NCBI GenBank assembly: GCA_902761635.1
Contig: CACWLG010000022.1
Location: 1-64,000 of the forward strand
Direction: 5' to 3'
DNA: 64,000 bases
From: Oscillospiraceae bacterium
GTDB taxonomy: Bacteria > Bacillota > Clostridia > Oscillospirales > Oscillospiraceae
Each line of letters begins with the position of its first letter. Positions within the stretch are counted from its first letter, which is position 1. The notes below the pieces were generated by a model. That model saw nothing but the letters and a program-made list of their open reading frames with translations. It was not told the origin of the DNA and did no database searches. This document shows, one piece after another, positions 40,987 to 49,392 of this stretch. A program made the position numbers and the translations under genes.

Positions 40987-41014
40987 ATTATACATCAAAA
41001 TGGCAGTTTGTCAA
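40987..41014 (-). promoter_or_regulatory. RiPP operon promoter
   Basis: On the reverse strand TTGACA and TATAAT are separated by 16 bp, a near-consensus sigma-A promoter. Confidence 0.8.
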
Positions 41015-41552
41015 TGTTATAAATTTGCTTTCTTATTTTTTATGCCTATTCGTACGATAAAAACACAATATGTAGTATAACAAACACATTATACCACAAT
41101 ATATTGATTTCCTGAAATGTTTCAAATTTTATATAAACCTTCGCAAAGCCTTGATTTTACTAGACAAAACACGTTTTTACGAATAGATAGAAATATTACG
41201 AATCCATTTATCGCTGTCTCGTTAAACGAGACAGGCCCATTTGGAGTGTTGATTGCCACCCATGTGGTCCTTATCCTTACTTATGCTTGGAAGACAATTT
41301 ACTCCATCAACTATGCTGCGAATGCAATTTCCAAGACTGCTTATACGGCACAAATCGCTTGACAAAATAAAACTCGAATTAGTAAAATAATAAGTGCACG
41401 GCGGATGCCGAACGCGGTCGCGTCCTGAAAAAGTCTCGTGAACGGTGTAAAGTATAGAGATGGCCGAACAAGCCCCATAATTACTGGGCAAATCGTTCGT
41501 TTCTATACTTCACACTTCTATGGTTTACACTGAAGTGAACAGTTCCAAACCA
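41015..41552. other. AT-rich gap without a supported gene
   Basis: Short frames exist but none has a ribosome binding site or recognisable product. An inverted repeat (AAGTATAGA near 41450, TCTATACTT near 41500) spans about 60 bp and may be an element remnant. Confidence 0.4.
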
Positions 41553-41606
41553 ACAAAATCCGAACCAGATCTTCCCTATGGGAGACGGGTTCGGATTTTG
41601 TGTTTT
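41553..41606. terminator. Intrinsic terminator
   Basis: ACAAAATCCGAACC pairs with GGTTCGGATTTTGT, followed by GTTTTCTTT. Confidence 0.7.
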
Positions 41607-41608
41607 CT

Positions 41609-41782
41609 TTAGGGCAACACCGCACAACCCGCCTTCGGCATCTCCTGGAAAATTTGTGCCCTGATTTCGAGCCTTTTTCTTGAGGTACACAATACGATTC
41701 GCTTCGCTCACATGCATAAGTTCGCGTCAGAACCCAAATTTTCTCAGGATCTGCTCTTGCCGAATTATGCGGTATTGCCTTA
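41609..41782 (-). mobile_element. MITE-like element, copy 2
   Basis: About 174 bp in reverse orientation relative to copy 3 (48901-49073), with the same terminal inverted repeats and interior. No coding capacity. Confidence 0.8.
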
Positions 41783-41878
41783 GGAAACAGTTCTTTCCCA
41801 ACGGTATGTCCTGCCGCCCCGACTCCAAACCGCGAGGCCCGAAAAAGAAAAAATCAAAATGATTTGGAGGTTTTGATG

Positions 41879-42136
41879 ATGAGAAAGCTGGTTTCCTGCA
41901 AGTATCACGAGGATTCCCAGACCGTAGAGCTGCTGTACACCGACGGCACGCTGATCGACATTGACTGCATGGCCGTCGAGGACGAGGCCGCGCGGAACAT
42001 GTACGAGCGGTCGGAGCTGGACTACCTGCTCACCCATGACCCGGTAGGTTATGCCGACCTGATCCTCAATGGCGATGTGGTGGAGTATCTGCGGAACGTG
42101 ACTGACTATCGACCGCTGGATGAAAGAGAATACTGA
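41879..42136 (+). CDS. DUF6061-like small protein
   Basis: The 85-residue protein starts behind TTTGGAGG; ATG 41879 is better spaced than 41876. MRKLVSCKYHEDSQTVELLYTDGTLIDIDC and RSELDYLLTHDPVGYADLILNGD match, from memory, a small family common in gut Firmicutes and mobile elements (DUF6061). Function unknown. Confidence 0.7.
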   Translation: MRKLVSCKYHEDSQTVELLYTDGTLIDIDCMAVEDEAARNMYERSELDYLLTHDPVGYADLILNGDVVEYLRNVTDYRPLDEREY

Positions 42137-42356
42137 TAATGGGGCGGGGTGCTGTGTTTGATGCAGCATCCCGCTTTCCCTCTGCGTCGAAAAATAGAGT
42201 ATGAGAAAGTGAGAGTTTTCAATAGCTCCGGATTTGCAAAGCAGCACAGTTGATGTATTTGTATTCCGGGAGCCGTTTTCGTGTTTGACTTTTCCGTTGC
42301 GGTAGTTGATAATGGAAGACAGTTTTACAGACCATTTTTTGCAGGGGGGTAGGTAC

Positions 42357-43094
42357 ATGACCGAGCTTGAAATCATGCAACACGCGAAGGACTATCTGGA
42401 CAAACTGGCAAAGGGGATCGACCCGCTCACCGGCCGCGAAGTAGCGGAGGGCGAGATCATCAATAATGTGCGCATTTCCCGCTGTCTATTCTACGTGTCC
42501 GATGTGCTGCGGCAGGTAATCGAAAACGGCGGCATTCAGGTCAAAGCTGTGAAGGAGAGTGAAAAAGCACCTTTTGCTCTCTCTTATGAAGAGCGGTCAC
42601 GATACCCCTTTGGGGACTGGCCTGCCACGGTCAGTGTGATTGCCCAGCGGCTCAATGAGCTGGTGGATCTGAATGCGATGCAGAAGCTCAAAACCACCAG
42701 CATCACGGCCTTTCTGATGCAATCCGGCCTGCTTTGCGAGGAAGAGAAACCCAACGGAAGCAAGGCTAAGCGGCCGACCGAGTCGGGGCTGGCTCTCGGC
42801 ATCAGCACTGCCCAGCGTATGGGACAGAACGGAGAATACACCGCCGTGGTCTACAGCCGGGAGGCACAGCAGTTCATTCTGGATAATCTGGACGCCATCA
42901 TGACGATCAATGCCACGCCGCTCCATGAAAATCAGGGGAAGCCCTGGGCGCCGGAGGAGGAAGCCTGGCTGCGGCAGGCCTTCCAGAGCGGAACGGATGT
43001 CAAAGAGATGTCCGCCCAACTTAAGCGCACCCGCGCCGCCGTCCGCGCACGCCTGGAAAAGCTGGGCTTGACAGAACAAGGAGGTCAATCATGA
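42357..43094 (+). CDS. Hypothetical protein with C-terminal SANT/Myb-like helix-turn-helix
   Basis: The 245-residue protein starts at the ATG behind AGGGGGGTAGGTAC. The N-terminal MTELEIMQHAKDYLDKLAKGIDPLTG is a conserved-looking helical start; the C-terminal about 50 residues (KPWAPEEEAWLRQAFQSGTDVKEMSAQLKRTRAAVRARLEKLGL) resemble a SANT-like DNA-binding helix-turn-helix. Probably a regulator or DNA-binding accessory protein. It overlaps the next gene by ATGA. Confidence 0.75.
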   Translation: MTELEIMQHAKDYLDKLAKGIDPLTGREVAEGEIINNVRISRCLFYVSDVLRQVIENGGIQVKAVKESEKAPFALSYEERSRYPFGDWPATVSVIAQRLNELVDLNAMQKLKTTSITAFLMQSGLLCEEEKPNGSKAKRPTESGLALGISTAQRMGQNGEYTAVVYSREAQQFILDNLDAIMTINATPLHENQGKPWAPEEEAWLRQAFQSGTDVKEMSAQLKRTRAAVRARLEKLGLTEQGGQS

Positions 43095-43675
43095 AGAAAG
43101 AAAACGGAGCCTTTTTATCACCAGAAGCAGGAAATACTTTCTTTGGGCTGTTTCTTCCCCTGCTTGACTTTGTAAACCAGACATATGAGGTCAGCGACGT
43201 GCTGTATGACCAGGTTCGGAGGGGCCATCCCGATACGAGAGAGCTGAAAAAGGCGGCAGACGTCTTGTGGGAAGCCCCCGGTACCATCAACGAGTTTATA
43301 AAGGCAGTTGAGGAACAGGCTGATATAGCTGAGGATGATCGCCGTATTCTGGAAAGCTGGTGTCACCCGCTTACAGGGCTTTTCATTCTGGAGCGTCACC
43401 TGTCGCGCGGCTCCATATTTATTGACACAGAAAGAGATAAGGTGTATCAGGTGAAGGGCATTACACAAACCTGGGAAGAAATGATCCCGTATCTGAAGCC
43501 GCCTTTCCCGATAAAAGCAACGCTAATCCCCTTTGGCGACTGCATCATCTCAGATGGTCTTGTCTCTCCTCTCGATGTTTCGTTCGGACCGGAGTATCGT
43601 AAGTCATTGAAGCAGATATATCTCGAAGCAAAGGAAACTGGCAGGATTCTGACAAAGATTGAGAACAAAGAATGA
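43091..43675 (+). CDS. Hypothetical protein
   Basis: The 194-residue protein is translationally coupled to the previous gene (ATGA overlap, site AAGGAGGTCAATC). MKKENGAFLSPEAGNTFFGLFLPLLDFVNQTYEV and RILESWCHPLTGLFILERHL are globular-looking. No family recognised, no signal or membrane segment. The two genes presumably act together. Confidence 0.7.
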   Translation: MKKENGAFLSPEAGNTFFGLFLPLLDFVNQTYEVSDVLYDQVRRGHPDTRELKKAADVLWEAPGTINEFIKAVEEQADIAEDDRRILESWCHPLTGLFILERHLSRGSIFIDTERDKVYQVKGITQTWEEMIPYLKPPFPIKATLIPFGDCIISDGLVSPLDVSFGPEYRKSLKQIYLEAKETGRILTKIENKE

Positions 43676-43709
43676 ATCAACGCAGAGCAATACGGAAGGG
43701 GCAAAGGAA

Positions 43710-44357
43710 ATGACAGCACTGGAAACAATAAAAGAAAGAAAAATTGTCGCCATTGTGCGCGGATTAAAGCCGGAATATCTGCTGCGGCTCGGCCACGCGC
43801 TTGAGGTGGGCGGCATCGGTCTCATGGAAGTGACCTATAATCAGCGCGAACCGGAAACCTGGGGCGACACTGCCCGCGGCATCGAAGCCGTGGAAAAGGA
43901 GTTCGGTGAACGTCTGCTGGTCGGCGCGGGCACCGTCATTACCCCCGAGCAGGTGCGCATGACCTATAACGCCGGCGGTCACTATCTGGTCACACCCGCG
44001 ACCCAGCCGGAGATCATCCGTATGGGCAAGGCACTGGGGCTGGGACTTTTTCCCGGCGCCCTCACGCCGACGGAGATTCTGGAAGCCTATAACACGGGCG
44101 CAGACGCCGTGAAGGTCTTTCCTGCCTCCGTCATGGGTTCGGCATACATCAAAGCTGTGCGCGCGCCGCTTTCGCATATCCCGCTGATGGCAGTCGGCGG
44201 TGTGAACGAGAAAAACGCGGCGGAATATATGAAGGCGGGCTGCGTTGGCCTCGGTGTCGGCGGCAACCTTGTCAACAAAGAGTGGATACAGTCAGGCCAG
44301 TGGGATAAAATCACAGACCTGGCAAAAGAATATATGAAAGCGGTGAATGAACCATGA
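43710..44357 (+). CDS. eda: 2-dehydro-3-deoxy-6-phosphogluconate aldolase
   Basis: The 215-residue protein starts at the ATG behind GGAAGGGGCAAAGGAA. It is a class I aldolase of the KDPG/KHG family: EVTYNQREP (Glu), VGAGTVITPEQV, and Schiff-base Lys in DAVKVFPAS. It cleaves KDPG to pyruvate and glyceraldehyde-3-phosphate. It overlaps kdgK by ATGA. Confidence 0.93.
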   Translation: MTALETIKERKIVAIVRGLKPEYLLRLGHALEVGGIGLMEVTYNQREPETWGDTARGIEAVEKEFGERLLVGAGTVITPEQVRMTYNAGGHYLVTPATQPEIIRMGKALGLGLFPGALTPTEILEAYNTGADAVKVFPASVMGSAYIKAVRAPLSHIPLMAVGGVNEKNAAEYMKAGCVGLGVGGNLVNKEWIQSGQWDKITDLAKEYMKAVNEP

Positions 44358-45379
44358 GCAAAATCATAACCTTCGGTGAGATCATGATGCGCCTCAATCC
44401 TCCCGGATATCTGCGCTTTTTGCAGACGGATACCTTCGAGGCAACCTATGCGGGCGGCGAAGCAAACGTCGCCGTATCCCTTGCAAACTACGGCAATGAC
44501 GCGGCTTTTACCTCCAAGGTGCCTGAGCATGAGATCGGGCAGAATGCCGTCAACGCCCTGCGGCGCTACGGAGTGGATACCTCCATGATCCTGCGGGGCG
44601 GCCCGCGCCTCGGCGTATACTACTGCGAAAAAGGCGCCTCTCAGCGCGGCAGCAAGGTCATCTATGACCGCGCCGGTTCCTCGATCGCGCTGGCAAAGCG
44701 GGAGGAATTTGACTGGGAGAAGATATTCGACGGGGCCGACTGGTTCCACTTCACAGGCATCACCCCGGCCCTCGGCGGTCAGATGCCCGACGTGTGTCTG
44801 GATGCCTGCAAGGCAGCGAAAGCAAAGGATATCACCGTCTCCTGCGATCTCAACTACCGAGGTAAGCTCTGGACAAGGGAAATGGCCGGACAGGTCATGG
44901 CGAAGCTGATGCCCTATGTGGACGTGTGCATTGCCAATGAAGAGGATGCCAAGGATGTTTTCGGCATTGCCGCCGAGAACACCGACATCAATTCCGGCAA
45001 GCTTGACCGGGATGGCTACATCTCCGTTGCCCGACAGCTCACCGAGCGCTTTGGATTCAAGGCTGTGGCGATCACTCTGCGGGGCAGCATCTCCGCCTCT
45101 GAGAACAACTGGAGCGGGATGCTGTATGTGGACGGCAAAGCTTTCTTTGCCCGCAACTATCTCATCCATCTGGTCGACCGCGTGGGCGGCGGCGACTCCT
45201 TCGGCGGCGGGCTCATCCACGCCATGCGCAAATGGCGGGACGATCCGCAGCTTCAAATCGAGTACGCCGTGGCGGCAAGCTGCCTCAAACAGGCTACCGA
45301 ATTTGACTTCAACCTTGCCTCCGAAAAGGAGGTGCTGGCCCTCGTCGGCGGCAACGCCTCGGGCCGCGTGCAGCGCTGA
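44354..45379 (+). CDS. kdgK: 2-dehydro-3-deoxygluconokinase (PfkB family)
   Basis: The 341-residue protein: N-terminal GEIMMRLNPPG and AGGEANVAVSLANYG for sugar binding; C-terminal DRVGGGDSFGGGLIHAM with the catalytic Asp. It phosphorylates 2-keto-3-deoxygluconate to feed the aldolase just upstream. The substrate could be a stereoisomer. Confidence 0.9.
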   Translation: MSKIITFGEIMMRLNPPGYLRFLQTDTFEATYAGGEANVAVSLANYGNDAAFTSKVPEHEIGQNAVNALRRYGVDTSMILRGGPRLGVYYCEKGASQRGSKVIYDRAGSSIALAKREEFDWEKIFDGADWFHFTGITPALGGQMPDVCLDACKAAKAKDITVSCDLNYRGKLWTREMAGQVMAKLMPYVDVCIANEEDAKDVFGIAAENTDINSGKLDRDGYISVARQLTERFGFKAVAITLRGSISASENNWSGMLYVDGKAFFARNYLIHLVDRVGGGDSFGGGLIHAMRKWRDDPQLQIEYAVAASCLKQATEFDFNLASEKEVLALVGGNASGRVQR

Positions 45380-45461
45380 ACGAAAAATAAAGATTTTCTG
45401 CTCTTAAGCAACTGACCAGTTCCGTTTTTTAGTCAATTCGATCATTCGTTCTTCTTTTTGC

Positions 45462-45490
45462 TTGACAGCTATGGGCATGTTTTATATAAT
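45462..45490 (+). promoter_or_regulatory. tct operon promoter
   Basis: TTGACA and TATAAT are separated by 17 bp: a perfect sigma-A promoter. Confidence 0.85.
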
Positions 45491-45496
45491 AATACC

Positions 45497-45520
45497 AGTT
45501 TTCCATAGCGGAACAAAACT
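45497..45520 (+). promoter_or_regulatory. Palindromic operator downstream of tct promoter
   Basis: TTCCATAGCGGAA, with AGTT and AAAACT flanks, overlaps the predicted transcription start. The TTCC-N5-GGAA shape recalls IclR-family sites. No regulator gene is adjacent. Confidence 0.5.
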
Positions 45521-45540
45521 AATACTTAGGAGGAAAAAAC

Positions 45541-46530
45541 ATGAAAAAACTTCTTGCCATGACTCTGGTTCTCATGCTGGCGCTGGCCGTGATAGCTCCC
45601 GCCGCCTATGCTGCGGACTACCCCACCAAGGGCATCCTCGCCATCAACCCCTGGGGCGCCGGCGGCGGCACCGATAACTGCCTGCGCGCTTTCTGCGCCG
45701 CGCTTGAGAAGCAGCTTGGCCAAACCATCACCGTCGACAACCAGACCGGTGCCGGCGGCGTTATCGGCCACGAGGCCATTGCCGATGCCGAACCCGACGG
45801 CTACACGATCGGCATGATCACCTGGGAACTGGCTTCCTACGGCCCTCTGGAGATGTCCGAGTACACCTATGAGAATTACATTCCTCTCTGCCGCGTCAAC
45901 ACCGACGCTGCCGCCATCAGCGTCAACACCAAGTGGGCAGCCGACAACGGCATCACCGATCTTAAGACCTTCATCGACTACTGCAAGGCTCACCCCGGTG
46001 AGGTCACCATGGGCGGCTCTTCCTCCGGTTCTGTCTGGCACGTCGCCGGCGGTTATCTGATGAACGCTGCCGACATTGACATCAAGATGATCGCTTACTC
46101 CGACGGCGCTGCCGCCGCTGTCAAGGCTGCTGCCCAGAACGAGATTCAGGGCGTGACCGTCTCCGCCGCCGAGGCCCGCTCCTTCGTGGAATCCGGCGAC
46201 CTGACCATGCTCGGTATCATGGACACTGTCCGCAACGACGTGTTCCCCGATGTTCCCACCTGCGCGGAGCAGGGCTTTGACATCTTCTATGCCACCCAGC
46301 GCGGCATGGCCGTTCCTCTCGGCGTTGACGCTGATATCGTCGCCACGCTCGAGAAGGCCTGCGCCGCCGCGATCGAAGATCCTGACTTTGTCGCCACCAT
46401 GGCTTCCCTCGGCCAGAAGATCGACTACCTCGACGGCAAGGGCTACGGTGAGTACCTCGCCCAGGCTGCGGTCGATGTTCCCGCCGCCATGGCCGCTGTC
46501 GGCCTTGTTGAGACGGAAGAGGCCGCATAA
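45541..46530 (+). CDS. tctC: Tripartite tricarboxylate transporter substrate-binding protein
   Basis: The 329-residue protein has a signal peptide (cut after AYA-A) but no lipobox Cys, unusual for a Gram-positive binding protein. TctC motifs: NPWGAGGGTDNCLRAFCAALEK, VDNQTGAGGVIG, EPDGYTIG, FPDVPTCAEQGFD. It captures an organic or sugar acid for TctAB. It starts behind TAGGAGGAAAAAAC. Confidence 0.92.
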   Translation: MKKLLAMTLVLMLALAVIAPAAYAADYPTKGILAINPWGAGGGTDNCLRAFCAALEKQLGQTITVDNQTGAGGVIGHEAIADAEPDGYTIGMITWELASYGPLEMSEYTYENYIPLCRVNTDAAAISVNTKWAADNGITDLKTFIDYCKAHPGEVTMGGSSSGSVWHVAGGYLMNAADIDIKMIAYSDGAAAAVKAAAQNEIQGVTVSAAEARSFVESGDLTMLGIMDTVRNDVFPDVPTCAEQGFDIFYATQRGMAVPLGVDADIVATLEKACAAAIEDPDFVATMASLGQKIDYLDGKGYGEYLAQAAVDVPAAMAAVGLVETEEAA

Positions 46531-46557
46531 TCCGGTTCTTTCCAACTGAATGCCAAC

Positions 46558-46581
46558 GGGGCAGGCAGGAATGCCTGCCCC
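46558..46581 (+). terminator. tctC-tctB intercistronic hairpin
   Basis: GGGGCAGGCA pairs with TGCCTGCCCC. It probably lets tctC be made in excess over the membrane subunits. The remaining gap to 46796 also has a CGATTG/CAATCG hairpin and no gene. Confidence 0.6.
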
Positions 46582-46796
46582 ACTGTTATACCTGTCGAAT
46601 GTGATTGTAATCGGCCTATCGCTGGAAGGGAGAACTATTGTTTTGGGGGCATTTGCTGCCGCAAAACACCTTGAGGCGAGCCGAGCGAGCCCTCGCGCCG
46701 ATCAAGCGCAGATTGTCCCCCGTAATCTGCACGCGATGAGCGCGAGTATCTCGATTGTGAATCGCATTCGCAATCGAATATAAAGGATGTGATATT

Positions 46797-47330
46797 TTGG
46801 AAGTGAAGAAAACGCAAAGCAAGGCCTTTGCGAATCTGATCGCTTCAATCCTGCTGCTGTGCTTTGAGGGCTGGGCATGGTATCAGACTACCTTGATCAA
46901 GACAGCAAAAAATGCGGCGGTGCAGCCGTCCGCCTTCCCTCGCATCATGATTATCGGCATGACGGTCTTTACGGTGACCCTGCTCATTCAGTCCGTCATC
47001 AAGCTCAGCAGCATGAAGCCGGACGACCCCCTCGCCCAGAAGGCGGAGAGCCTGAATCTCGTTGCGGACAAGGGCGTACGGGCCGCGTTCCTTGTGATTT
47101 TCCTGTGCTGCCTGTACGTTTATTTCTTCAAGAGTCTCGGCTATGTGGTTGTGAGCTTCCTGCTTTCCGCGATCATCATGTGGCTGATCGGATTGAGAAA
47201 ACCGGCGCCGCTTCTGCTCATCTCGTCGCTGGTGCCGCTCGGCATGTGGCTGATTTTCTACAAGTTCCTGTCGGTCAATATTCCGATGGGCTGGCTCCAG
47301 TTCCTGCGGGATCTGGTCGATAAGATTTAA
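46797..47330 (+). CDS. tctB: Tripartite tricarboxylate transporter small subunit
   Basis: The 177-residue protein starts at TTG behind AAAGGATG. Four membrane segments with the family's loose sequence; AFPRIMIIGM and ILFYKFLSVNIPMGWL-like ending are typical of TctB. Confidence 0.85.
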   Translation: MEVKKTQSKAFANLIASILLLCFEGWAWYQTTLIKTAKNAAVQPSAFPRIMIIGMTVFTVTLLIQSVIKLSSMKPDDPLAQKAESLNLVADKGVRAAFLVIFLCCLYVYFFKSLGYVVVSFLLSAIIMWLIGLRKPAPLLLISSLVPLGMWLIFYKFLSVNIPMGWLQFLRDLVDKI

Positions 47331-47342
47331 GGAGGGACATGT

Positions 47343-48896
47343 ATGGATTGGAATTTACTGTTTTCCAGCTACGCAAATGTCTTCCTTGACCCGACTGTCC
47401 TGCTGATGACCCTGCTGGGCGCGGTCGGCGGCGTGCTGCTGGGCGCTATCCCCGGCATGACGGCCACGATGGGCGTGGCCCTCCTGATCCCGTTTTCCTT
47501 CGGCATGGATCTGATCCCCTCCGTCGGTCTGTTGCTGGGCATCTACTGCGGCGGCATGTACGGCGGCTCCATTTCCGCCATCCTGATCCACGCGCCCGGT
47601 ACTCCTTCCGCGGCGGCAACGCTGCTCGACGGCTACCCCATGGCGCAGAAGGGCGAAGCGGGCAAGGCTCTGTCGGTGGCCATGTTCTCCTCCTTCTGCG
47701 GCGGCGTCATCGGCGCCTTGATCATGACCTTCCTTTCTCCGCTGGTTGCGAAGGTCGCCATGAAGTTCACCTCTGCCGAGATGCTGATGCTCGCGGTCTT
47801 CGGCCTGTCGGTCATCATCTCCATCTCGGGCAAGTCTATTTCCAAGGGCCTCATCAGCGCCTTCTTCGGCATGCTGCTGTGCACCATCGGCCTTGACCCC
47901 ACCTACTCCAAGCAGCGCTTCACATTCGGCGTCACGAGCCTCAAGGGCGGGCTGAGCTTCATCCCCGTGCTCATCGGCCTCTTTGCCGTGGCGGAAGTCA
48001 TTGCCGGCGTCGAGCGCATCATCGCCGGACGCGAGAGTGCCCAGGCCAAGTCCACCGAGAAGATCACCCGCGTCCTGCCCGACGGCAAAACCATCAAACA
48101 GATCTGGGCCAATATCGTCTCCGGCGGCATCATTGGCACCTTCATAGGCGCCATCCCCGGCGCGGGCGGGGACATTGCGGTGTTCGTCTCCTATGCCTTC
48201 AACAAGGGGACCTCCAAGCACCCCGAAAAGTGGGGCACCGGTATCCCCAACGGCGTCGCTTCGACCGAGTCTGCAAACAACGGCTGCTCCGGCGGCGCGA
48301 TGATCCCGCTGCTGTCTCTGGGCGTGCCCGGCGATTCTGTCACGGCGATCCTGCTCGGCGCCTTCATCATGAAGGGCATCCAGCCCGGACCTATGATGTA
48401 TGTTTCCGAGCTTCCCACCGTATATAAGGTCTTTGCGGCCCTGATGCTTGCAAACCTCGCCATGCTCATCGTCGGATGCGCGGGCGTGCGCGTCTTTGCC
48501 AAGATCGTGTCGCTCGAAAAGCGCATGCTCTATCCTATCATTCTGGTGGTGTCACTGCTCGGCGCGTTCTCCATTAACAAGAACGTGTTCGATGTGGGCG
48601 TGTGCGTTGCCTTCGGCGTGATCGGCTGGCTCATGAACAAGTATGAGTTCCCGCTTTCCCCGATCCTGTTGGCGCTGATCCTCGGCCCCATGTGCGAGCA
48701 GAACTTTGTCCGTTTCATGGATCTGAACAAAGGCGACTTCAGTCAGATCATCCACTATCCCATTGCGATCGGCTTCTTTGTGGTTGCCGTCGGCGTTGTG
48801 ATCTACTCGCTGATCAATCAGAAGAAGATCAACAAACGCGAAAAAGAGGCCCTGGCCAAAGCGGGCGTGGAGGATGTCTCCTTCGCGCAGGAGTAA
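47343..48896 (+). CDS. tctA: Tripartite tricarboxylate transporter large subunit
   Basis: The 517-residue protein starts behind GGAGGGACATGT with about 11-12 membrane segments. TctA signatures: LLGAIPGMTATMGVALLIP, YCGGMYGGSISAIL, HAPGTPSAAATLLDGYPMA, IPGAGGDIAVFVSY. It is the ion-coupled permease partner of TctB and TctC. Confidence 0.95.
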   Translation: MDWNLLFSSYANVFLDPTVLLMTLLGAVGGVLLGAIPGMTATMGVALLIPFSFGMDLIPSVGLLLGIYCGGMYGGSISAILIHAPGTPSAAATLLDGYPMAQKGEAGKALSVAMFSSFCGGVIGALIMTFLSPLVAKVAMKFTSAEMLMLAVFGLSVIISISGKSISKGLISAFFGMLLCTIGLDPTYSKQRFTFGVTSLKGGLSFIPVLIGLFAVAEVIAGVERIIAGRESAQAKSTEKITRVLPDGKTIKQIWANIVSGGIIGTFIGAIPGAGGDIAVFVSYAFNKGTSKHPEKWGTGIPNGVASTESANNGCSGGAMIPLLSLGVPGDSVTAILLGAFIMKGIQPGPMMYVSELPTVYKVFAALMLANLAMLIVGCAGVRVFAKIVSLEKRMLYPIILVVSLLGAFSINKNVFDVGVCVAFGVIGWLMNKYEFPLSPILLALILGPMCEQNFVRFMDLNKGDFSQIIHYPIAIGFFVVAVGVVIYSLINQKKINKREKEALAKAGVEDVSFAQE

Positions 48897-48900
48897 TACG

Positions 48901-49073
48901 TTAAGGCAATACCGCATAATTCGGCAAGAGCAGATCCTGAGAAAATTTGGGTTCTGATAAAGGCACTTTTTCGCAGATGTACTTAAGTGAGCGTCCAAAC
49001 AAGAAAAAGGCTCGAAATCAGGGCACAAATTTTCCAGGAGATGCCGAAGACGGATTGTGCGGTGTTGCCTTAA
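48901..49073 (+). mobile_element. MITE-like element, copy 3
   Basis: TTAAGGCAATACC...GGTGTTGCCTTAA terminal inverted repeats; 173 bp, no ORF. It lies between tctA and a broken EamA gene. Confidence 0.8.
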
Positions 49074-49128
49074 ACAAAAGCGTCCCGGAGAAAGCCTTCG
49101 GGACGCTTGCCATGGCCGCGTGACCGCT

Positions 49129-49374
49129 GATGCTGTATCTTGGCTTTCTCTCCGCCGTTGCGTATACCTTGTGGTCCCTTCTCCTGCAGCGGCACTCGTT
49201 TCACGCATCATGGTTTTCTCTTTCCTGAATCCGGTGTTCTGCGTGGTTTTGTCGGCACTTCTGCTGGGTGAAGGAAAGATTCTGAACATTCCGCGCTGCG
49301 CGCTGGCGATGGTGCTGGTCTGCCTCGGCGTCTGGATCGTGAACCGCCCGGCAAAACAGGCGGAATTCCTCTAA
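49129..49374 (+). pseudogene. EamA/DMT-family transporter remnant
   Basis: Only the last two membrane segments remain (YLGFLSAVAYTLWSLLLQ in one frame, then FSFLNPVFCVVLSALLLGE...CLGVWIVNRP in another). A frameshift lies near 49195. The 5' part is missing and a MITE lies directly upstream. A GC-rich hairpin (GCGTCCCGGAG/CTTCGGGACGC) sits at 49080-49106. Confidence 0.75.
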
Positions 49375-49392
49375 AACGGAAAGGAAGATTAT

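Noticed and set aside
41117..41362. Forward ORF in the AT-rich gap
   Set aside because: No ribosome binding site or recognisable sequence.
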